Shown here in pieces: positions 56,157 through 64,000 of a DNA stretch of 64,000 nt. Position 1 is the first letter of the stretch; the number at the start of each line of letters is the position of its first letter. A model generated the notes under the pieces. It saw only the letters and a list, made by a program, of their open reading frames with translations. It ran no database searches and was not told the origin of the DNA. Made by a program: the position numbers and the translations under genes. This DNA comes from Collybiopsis luxurians FD-317 M1. Its lineage: Eukaryota; Basidiomycota; Agaricomycetes; Agaricales; Omphalotaceae. Location: NCBI GenBank assembly GCA_000827265.1, contig KN834818.1, forward strand, positions 162,436 to 226,435. Reading direction: 5' to 3'.

Positions 56157-56515
56157 ACGTTCCACAGGGCATTATGACCGTGTGATATTTCACCAGTGAG
56201 TTGTTGTATTTGTCAATTCTATACGAGATCCAACCTGCAACAAAGAGTCGTTTCCTCTTCTTATTCTCACTCCTTTCATCCTTTCTTCCCATTCTCAGTT
56301 GCTTTCATCCTTCTTTTTCACGTCTTCCTATCTCACTACTGACATAACTGCTAGGCTCAACAATGCGATTGAAGCTCCTGCCTTCAACTCTACCATATGC
56401 TTGAACGGCGGATCGAAGGAAGTTCATAGCCGAATTGCAGCGACTGGGCTTGGTGGGCTGTCTATTGGGGTGGGCTAGCTTGGAGAACAGCATCGGTTGC
56501 GGACAATAGGTCAAG
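56157..56515 (+). repeat. Block F: short piece of the cyclophilin block
   Basis: It begins in the third cyclophilin exon (GGCATTATGACCGTGTGATATTTCACCAG) and runs through NNAIEAPAFNSTICLNGGSK and EVHSRIAATGLGGLSIG to the CAATAGGTCAAG landmark. It most resembles block B at 17345-17700. It stops 25 bp before the palindrome. Confidence 0.65.
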
Positions 56516-56540
56516 TGTCTCCGCCCCTCGTTCCTTTGCA

Positions 56541-56594
56541 GCGAAAAAGTAAGTCTAAATACTAAGGCCTTAGTATTTAGACTTACTTTTTCGC
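56541..56594. repeat. Perfect 54-bp palindrome at the inverted-duplication junction
   Basis: The 27-base arm GCGAAAAAGTAAGTCTAAAT.. at 56541-56567 is followed with no spacer by its exact reverse complement (56568-56594). Three more of the next four base pairs outside also match. The right half starts block E; the same sequence ends block D at 54939. The palindrome therefore marks where the inverted arm was joined. Confidence 0.9.
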
Positions 56595-56704
56595 CGCAAT
56601 GAAGAGTTCAAAAAAAAACCTTCGAGCGCTATTTCGGCCTTATGTCATCCCGCTTTGACGCCAGCTCCATCCCGGTTGCTTGAACCCGAACCTCGATCAG
56701 CCTG

Positions 56705-56984
56705 TTCTTGAATCGCGTCCCAATGGCCCTTCCCACCTCAGGACGCATGATAATGGATACAACAGTGGGAGAGATTGACGTAGAGCTGTGGTCCAAGGTA
56801 TGTTTTTCCAGTCAAACTCCAGTCTTGATATTTCATGAGGTACACAGGAAACACCGAAAGCCTGTCGAAACTTCCTGGCATTGGCCATGGAGGGTGAGTT
56901 TCCTGTGAATCGGATTGGTTGCTCCGCAAAATCCTCATTAAATTCACGCTCTACAGGGCATTATGACGTTGTAATATTCCACTG
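56705..56984 (+). pseudogene. CWC27-type cyclophilin N-terminal relic, block E
   Basis: The pieces are ALPTSGRMIMDTTVGEIDVE continuing to LWSK (ends 56797), ETPKACRNFLALAME (56848-56893) and GHYDVVIFHW (56957-56984). The introns between have GT-AG borders and lengths of about 50 and 63 bases. The intact reading of the first three exons makes this and block C the best places to identify the parent gene. The rest of the PPIase domain is missing. Confidence 0.65.
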
Positions 56985-59420
56985 GTGAGCCGTTTTATTT
57001 TTCAACTCTATACGAGATCCAACCCGCAAGCAAGAGTCGTTCCATGGTCTCGCTTCACTTTCGTCTCCCTTCCTCTTATCCCCCATCGATATCCTAATTG
57101 TCGTTCTATTTCCTTATTGTTACTTCTGTCGTCCTTTCTTCCCATTCTCGTTTTCTCTCTCTCTTCTCCGTTTTTCACCTCTTCTTTTCTCCGTAGTCCC
57201 GACTGACATTATATCACTAGACCCGACAATGCTGTTTCAGCTCTACTATGTAACCGTTTGAACGACAAATCAAAGGAAGATCACAACCAAATTGCAACGG
57301 CTTGGTGGAATGCCTGATAGGCTGGACTAGCTTGAAGAAGGGGGCCGGCTACCGACAATAGGTCAAGCTCTTCGGATAGTGGTTTTGTTGTGTGGGCGAA
57401 GAAAGTACATCCTCGAACTTCATTTCTCCCCAATGCATGTCTCACGAATACGTTTTTAGGCTACGCTATTCCAACTACGTGTCAATATCTTTTCACTATT
57501 GACAAGGGCTAATGTGCCGATTCCCAATGTTCAACCCCGAGTGTCGTCGCCGCCATGTACACCTCTCTGATCTTGACATCGCTGGGGTCTACAAGATAGG
57601 AGGGTCGGATATTGAGCCGAACGGTGCGCCGGGTTAACTTCTCTAGTCCTGCTGCGATGACTCATATAACTTGTCTCCTGCCCCTCCCTAGGTGGACAGT
57701 TTGTGATCCGACCTTTCCTGTCTCTTTCCTCTGCACACCGAGCGACCTTCCAGTGGCGATACTGCTCAATCTGGCTGGCAGGAGTTTCGTCTGCTCTATC
57801 GACTACCCTGCCTGTTTTCGCAACTGTTTCCTCGTCATCATTTACGACTACCTTCCCTGGCCTGGGCAATCTAACTCACTGGAATCGCATCTCCCTCTGT
57901 GTCGCTACCTGGCCCGGTACTGGCGCACCCAAAATCGCACTCTCAGGTCGCACTTTCGACCTCGTTGATGCTGAGGCCCTTGCAGATGGGAGTAGCCCTA
58001 ATGTTTTGAGTGTTGCGAAGGTGAGTTGCTCTATACTCTCCGCTTGACCACGCTTAATACTCACCTCTACCTGATATTTACATTAGTTCCGGTGTAATTC
58101 CCGTCGACTGACGATAAGCTTCCGGTACGATGTCCGAGTGCAGATGATTTTTTTTGGTTGCTGCTCTTTCAACCCGTCCTCTCGCCGCTTCAAGTTCTGC
58201 CCATCTATGCCCTTCACTAGGCACTTGATATCACAACCTTCTGTTCTTCATTGTCCGTTCTCCTTTTGGCATTGTTCTCCCAAGATCTTGGCGCCACCGT
58301 CGTCAACCTTACCCACCACCCTGATGCACCTGCAATTTATCCTTCGTTCCGGACGCTTTTGCTTTTGCAAATTATGTATCTGGATATAGCCGGGTCTGAC
58401 GGCTCCAACTGGGCGTGGAGCAAGCGGGGGCGCTGTTGTATACTGTGATACAACCGCTCTTGGTTCTTCTGGTAGACTTATGGGCAGAGGAATCCTGGCT
58501 GGTTCGTACGTTCGGCTTCATGCGCTAATCTAGCTTGCTGATGCGACCGCTTTTTTTCCCAATCCTTATTTAGCTCTGTCGTAATGAAACATGTAACCAG
58601 CGCTGGGGCGCTGGATTCGGTGCAGTTTGTAAAGTGTTCTAGTTGAGAACAACTAGTTGTTCGGCCTTCTTGGTTGTCTGTTTTTTTGGGGCGATCACTT
58701 TATATTATATTTTTCTCTGTTTCGTATCATTACTATCCCAAAATATTTTACAAGGCCAATTGTTCTTGAGCTTCCGATTCGACTCTTATATTATGATTGT
58801 AGTAGCATTTTTGTTTCAGCACATTAGTTAAAACAACCGAGGCCTGCACGAGATCCCAAGATGCGAAGGGCGTAAAGAGGCTCCCGGATGAACAAGGAAA
58901 GCGTCACGTTGCAAATGCGTAACATTCAGGAGATTGACATTCGACGCACCGACTGAACACAGAGAAAGGAGGAGAGCAAAGGGAAGCCGTCAAGGGAAAG
59001 GACATATCGATGCAATATTGAAAAACGCTCGAACGAGATGATGAAATTGAAAGGCGGCAATGAACCGATCACTCAAAATGGACTGGCTACGGCAGCGTTC
59101 AGCTTACACGATTTCGATAGGAGAGAGGCAAAGACAAGAATTGCCGGGATCAGAGGATTACTTGAAGGTTGAGTGGAGTAAAGGAAGAATCGTAATAAAA
59201 GTAAATGAAATAGTAGAGCAAATAGAATGAACCTTATGGAGAACAACCAATTACGAGTGAGACGAAGACAATGCTGTGTGGAAGAAAGCAGTGATCCTCC
59301 GGTTTTGGTTAAGCGCTCGAACGTTACATCGGCCTGGCACCTGTTCGCCGATATTTAATCGATGATGATACTGATATGGATACTACATATCAATTCGGAT
59401 CAGGTGGTCTATTGGTGGAC

Positions 59421-59430
59421 TATATATATG
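59421..59430 (+). promoter_or_regulatory. TATA box of NLR copy 4
   Basis: TATATATATG, 131 bp before the ATG at 59552, in the same conserved context as in copies 2 and 3. Confidence 0.6.
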
Positions 59431-59551
59431 TTCGAGCACTGACTGCTGCTTCCAGAATACACCCATTCTGACCGATCACCACTACAGGTAGTACGTTAAT
59501 ACTTTGTTATACGTTTGTTAAGGCTCTTCATTTTTTCGCAGGAACTTGGAA

Positions 59552-62500
59552 ATGACGGTGGTTAATGCAAGTGGAAGGTAAGGATCAACAATTTACCTTG
59601 GAAAGGAGCGCTTAGATGTACCCTTATTTATATCATAGCATGTTTCAAAATGCTTCCAATTTTGCCATACATGGTGGAACATTCATTGTTGTTTGTGAGT
59701 TAAACGTCCGACTTCTTTGTGCAGACACACAAAGCTTAGGATTTCTTGTGTTTGGCAGCGAATGATGAAAAGGAAGAGATCCACAAATGGCTGAATGCAC
59801 CAGATTGTACCACCAACTTTCAAGCTGCAGATGATAAGAGAACTGAAGGTACCGGCCAATGGATCCTGAACCATCCTGAATATATTAAATGGAAGCAATC
59901 CCCGAGTATGCTTTGGATACAAGGTAAAGGTATGAGTAAAAATCTGAACTTGACAAAATGAATCCTTATTGACTGCTGATGGCAGCTGGATCAGGAAAAA
60001 CAATTCTCTTGTGAGTTCAATTAGATTGAAATTCAAAGTCATTAACACTTGTTTGGTACTAGCACTACTGTAATCAGAGATCTTAAACAAATAGCCCCAG
60101 AGAATATCTGGTACCACTACTTTGACTCACGTGATAACACAGATTCAAAGTCTACTTTTCGAGGGTACATTCTTTCTCTTTTGCTTCAAGTTGGGGCTAG
60201 TAGGACAGGCATTCATCCTTCATTAAAAGGGCTGTATGATGAGTGCAACAGGCAAGGCCTTATTGCATCCTCACCTGCCACACAAGACTTAGCCATGGTA
60301 CTGAAAGAAGTTTTGGAAACTACCAGAGGGGGTTACATTGTCCTGGATGCCATGGATGAGTGTTGTGAAACAGCAAAGGTTCTTGCATGGATGCAAAGTC
60401 TGTGTGAGAAATTTTTCATTCTTTTTACAAGCCGTTATGGCCCAGGGGCACATGTTTTGAAGGGATACCTCACAATTTCACTGGAAAATGCAGATGCTCT
60501 TGTTGATGAGGATATTGCAAAATATTTGGAAAAAGAAGTAGGAGAATGTCACTTTGGAGGAGATCTGAAAGCCGAGGTCATAGAGACTTTGAAGGAGAAA
60601 GCACAGGGCCAGTGAGTTAAAAATATTTGTATAACCGTGATCAAAACTAATATAACTGCAGATTCCGCTGGGTGGATTGCCAGCAAAGAACACTTCAGAT
60701 TTGTGGATCACCCCGAGTTGTGCGGAAAGCTTTGAAAAATCTGCCTAAAGACTTGATAGAAACTTATAGTCAGGCAATGCTGCGCACTTGGGAAAGAGAA
60801 GAAAATAGAGAAGATGCTCATCATCTTCTCTTATGGCTTACCTATGCATTTGAGCCTTTGACCATCAGAAAGATTGCCGATATTCTGACAATAGATTTGG
60901 ACAATAACTGTGTTGATGGCAAGGCTGGTGAAATGGAGGTTAAAATCCATTCAATTATTGATTCCACTCTTGTTGCAATTGACATTCACTCAAATGTTCA
61001 ATTGGCCCATGCCTCGGTGAAAGAATTCATAATTGATAAACACCATTCATCCTACACCCTAGGATTATTTTCAATTAATGAGCTGCTGGCTCATGAAAAA
61101 ATTACTCAAGCCTGCATAATATATCTGACACAATTTATCTCAATTGGAACTATACGAAGAGGGTGGGAGTTGAGTGACTATTCATTAATGCCATATGCAG
61201 TGCAATACTGGCCCAGACATGCAAAATTTGTGGAGGACAGTGAGTATCAAGGGTCCCTACATGATATGATTATGGAATTTGTAAAGGGTGGGAAAAAAAG
61301 TTTCCGGCACTGGTTGAAGAGATATACACTTCATATGAATTTCCTAGATAAAGGCCATGGCAGATGGCAAAATGCAAACCCGCTCTTTTCACTAGTATGG
61401 ACTGGGTTATTGACAGCTAGTCATAAATTGTTGGATTCTTGTGAGGCAGGAGATATCAATGCAGGGCTCTATGCTGCCGCAAGAAAAGGACATTTATCTG
61501 TGGTCCTTGATTTATTAAGCTTGGGCGCTAACATAAATGCTCAGGCAGGTCAAGATGGCAATGCCCTTCAAGCTGCTGCAGCACAGGGAAATGAGGAAGT
61601 CGTAAAGGTTTTGCTTGAGAAGGGTGGTGATGTTGATTCTCACGGTGGTCAGTTTGGAAATGTCCTTCAAGCCGGAGCATATTCTGGAAATGAGGCTGTA
61701 GTAAAGCTTCTGCTGAAGAAAGGTGCCAATGTTAATGGTCATCACGGCAATGCTCTTCAAACTGCTGCAGCAGTGGGAAATGAGACAATAGTAAAGCTTT
61801 TGCTTGAGCGGGGTGCTGATGTCAATGGGGGTCAATTTGGCAATCCCCTTGCAGTTGCTGCTGTGCGTGGAAAAGAGGCAGTTGTAAAGCTTTTGCTCCA
61901 GAAGGGTGCAGATGTCAATGCTGAAAGTGATATCCATGATAGTGCCCTTCAAGCTGCTGTATCTTATGGACACAAAACAGTGGTGGAGCTCTTACTTAAA
62001 TATGGTGCTGATGTCAATGCTCAGAATGGTCATTCTGAAAATGCCCTGCAAATTGTTGCAGGGCATGGAGATGAGGAATTAGTTTGCCTTTTGCTTGAGA
62101 ACAATGCTGATGTCAATCTTCAGCATCCCTTATGTGGTAATGCCCTCCATGCTGCTGCTTCTGCAGGAAAGGAAAATATAGTAAAGATTTTGCTTGATAA
62201 GGGTGCTGATGTCAATGCTGAGGGTGGTGAATATGGTAATGCCCTTCAAGCTGTTGCATATCAAGGTAATGAGGCAATGGCAAAGCTTTTGCTTCGGGAG
62301 GGTGCTGATGTCAATACTCAGGGTGGCAAATATGGGACTGCCCTTCAAGCTGCTGCAGCACAAGGAAATGAAAGTATAGTAAACCTTTTGCTTGATAAGG
62401 GTGCTGATGTCAAGGCAAAGGGGGGCTACTATGGCTATGCCCTTCAAGCTGCGGCCTGTCACAGCAATGAGATACTAGTAAATATTTTGCTTGATAAGGG

Positions 62501-64000
62501 TGCTGATGTTAATGCTCAGGGTGGTAAATATGACAATGCCCTTCAAGCTGCTGCAGCCAAAGGAAATGAGATGGTAGTGAAGCTTTTACTTGAAAAGGGT
62601 GCCTATATTAATGCAAAGGGTGTTACGTACTATTGCAATGCCCTTCAAGCTGCTGTAAATGGGGGAAATGAGGCTATAGTAAGAGTTTTGGTTGAGAAGG
62701 GTGCTGATGTTCATTTTCACAGTGGTGAATATGGTAATTACCTTCAAGCTGCTGCTGCACAGGGACATGAGGTCATAGTAAAGTTTCTGCTTGACAGGGG
62801 TGTAGATGTCAATGCTCAAGGTGGTCCATATGGCAATGCCCTTCAAGCTGGAGCATATTCTGGCAATGAGGCTGTAGTAAAGCTTTTGCTTGAGAAGGGT
62901 GCCAATGTCAATACTCAGGGTGGTCACTATGGTAATGCTCTTCAAGCAGCTCTAGTAATGGAAAATGAGGCAGTAGTAAACCTTTTGCTTGAGCAGGGAG
63001 CTAGTGTTAATGATCAGGGTGGTGCATTGGGCAATGCCCTTCAAGCTGCTGCAATCAATGGAAATGAGGCAGTAGTAAGGCTTTTGCTTAAAAAGGGTAT
63101 GGATGTCAATATCAATGGTGGTCGCTATGGCAATGCCCTTCAAGCTGCTGCATATAATGAAGATGAGGCATTAGTAGAGCTCTTGCTTGAAAAGGGTGCT
63201 AATGTCAATGCTCAGGGTGGCGAATATGGCAATGCCCTTCAAGCTGCTGCAGCTCAAGGGAATAACGCTATAGTGAGACTTTTAGTGGAAAAGGGTGCTG
63301 ATATCAATGCTCAGGGAGGTCAATATGGCAGTGCCCTTCAAGCCGGTGCACATTCCAGAAATGAGGCATTAGTACACTTTTTGCTTGAGAATAATGCAGA
63401 TGTCAATACCAATGGTGGCCAATATGGCAATCCCCTTCAAGCTGCTGCTGCTCCTACTTCTGGTAATGAGGCAGTAGTAAGGCTTTTACTTCAGGAGGGT
63501 GCTCATGTCAATGCTCAAGGTGGTGAATATGGCAATGCCCTTGCAGCTGCTGCAGCACATGGAAATAAAATTGTAGTAAACCTTCTGCTTGATAGTGGTG
63601 CTGATGTCAAGGCAAAGGGGGGACAATATAGCAATGCCCTCTGTGCCGCTGCCATGAACAGCCATAAGAGAATAGTAGAACTTTTGATTGCAAAAGGTGC
63701 CGATATCAATGCTCCGGGTGGTCAATATGCCAACGCCCTTCACGCAGCCATCGAAGGTGCCAATATGCCAGTAATAAAGCTTTTGCTTAGCAAGGGTGCA
63801 GATGTCAATGCTCAGGGTGGTTCTGGCTTTTTTGATAATGCCCTTCAAGCTGCTGTTTTCTATGGAAATATGGCAGCTGTAGAGCTTTTGCTACAAAATG
63901 GTGCTGATATCAATGCTCAGGGTGGCCTTTATGGAAATGCTCTTCAAGCTGCACATAGCAATGTGACAATAATAAAATTTTTACTACAAAATGGTGCCGA
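59552..64000 (+). CDS. NACHT-ankyrin NLR, copy 4 (3' end outside the window)
   Basis: Proposed exons are 59552-59577, 59639-59690, 59725 or 59740-59929, 59986-60010, 60063-60611 and 60662 to beyond the window. The last exon is open for more than 1100 codons to base 64000. Motifs match copy 3: MFQNASNFAIHGGTF, GKAGSGKT, YIVLDAMDECCE, FTSRYGPG, QLAHASVKEFII, then more than 20 ankyrin repeats from about 61450. If exon 3 used the acceptor of copy 2 (CAG at 59722-59724), a TAG at 59737-59739 would stop translation. Splicing at the TTAG just formed there (exon from 59740, same phase) removes the stop and costs five residues. The A-run that is broken in copy 2 has seven A's here and stays in frame. 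Likely functional, with the splice choice uncertain. Confidence 0.85.

Larger units (their letters stand above)
56568..59550 (+). repeat. Segmental duplication block E (5' flank of NLR copy 4)
   Basis: It mirrors block D from its very first base. It lacks the fourth cyclophilin exon (deletion shared with block C) and has a single copy of the unit that is doubled in D. It continues directly into the promoter of NLR copy 4. The unrecognised remains match those at 7531-9650. Confidence 0.8.

Noticed and set aside
59725..59739. Calling NLR copy 4 dead because of the TAG near its start
   Set aside because: The TAG can serve as the new splice acceptor, leaving an open frame in the same phase.
1..64000. 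tRNA or rRNA genes
   Set aside because: No T-loop/acceptor-stem combination or rRNA-like sequence was noticed on reading through. A dedicated scan was not possible.

Overview
The window comes from a filamentous fungus, most likely a basidiomycete of the Agaricomycetes. The evidence is the very short GT-AG introns (about 30 to 60 bases), NACHT-ankyrin NLR genes with the N-terminal FQNASNFxIHGGTF motif, a GH5 hydrolase and a seven-helix membrane protein of agaricomycete type, a Ty3/gypsy chromovirus, a Crypton-like tyrosine recombinase and non-autonomous hAT elements. The region is accessory and repeat-driven. Almost everything here is either an NLR gene, a mobile element or a decaying gene fragment.

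Layout. 1-3190: an unknown acidic C-terminus, then NLR copy 1, a broken NACHT-ankyrin pseudogene. 3190-6670: a GH5 glycosidase pseudogene on the minus strand, split by a 770-bp hAT element with a perfect 8-bp target duplication. 6950-10050: a duplicated block carrying the first third of a CWC27-type cyclophilin and unrecognised remains. 10055-15619: NLR copy 2, with one A-run frameshift and an assembly gap. 15620-19100: a second GH5 relic and another cyclophilin block. 21353-22728: a seven-helix membrane protein gene. 22785-24295: a diterpene-synthase relic with a duplicated tail. 24715-26115: a truncated cyclophilin block. 26138-28943: tyrosine recombinase fragment, gag-like ORF, second hAT element. 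29023-42792: a complete but heavily mutated 13.8-kb chromovirus on the minus strand, carrying two extra genes in antisense. 42793-45590: mostly uninterpretable sequence. 45913-51451: NLR copy 3 (minus strand), the only complete and intact copy, 1758 codons in six exons. 51460-54939 and 56568-59550: two facing copies of the cyclophilin block, with a GH5 relic and a perfect 54-bp palindrome between them. 59552-64000: NLR copy 4 (plus strand), open to the window edge.

How it fits together. The unit [cyclophilin relic block + TATA promoter + NACHT-ankyrin gene + 3' flank/GH5 relic] has been copied several times. Copies 3 and 4 form a large head-to-head inverted repeat centred near 54.9-56.6 kb. 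The NLRs have NACHT ATPases with Walker A and B motifs and arrays of about 30-36 near-identical 33-residue ankyrin repeats, the arrangement expected of fungal non-self-recognition receptors that diversify by repeat recombination. The chromovirus has LTRs, a target-site duplication, a polypurine tract and a Tf1-like self-priming site. Almost all of its decay is CpG-to-TpG change, seen between the LTRs and as CGA-to-TGA stops on both coding strands.

All alignments and exon joins were made by eye. Family names rest on remembered motifs, not on searches.
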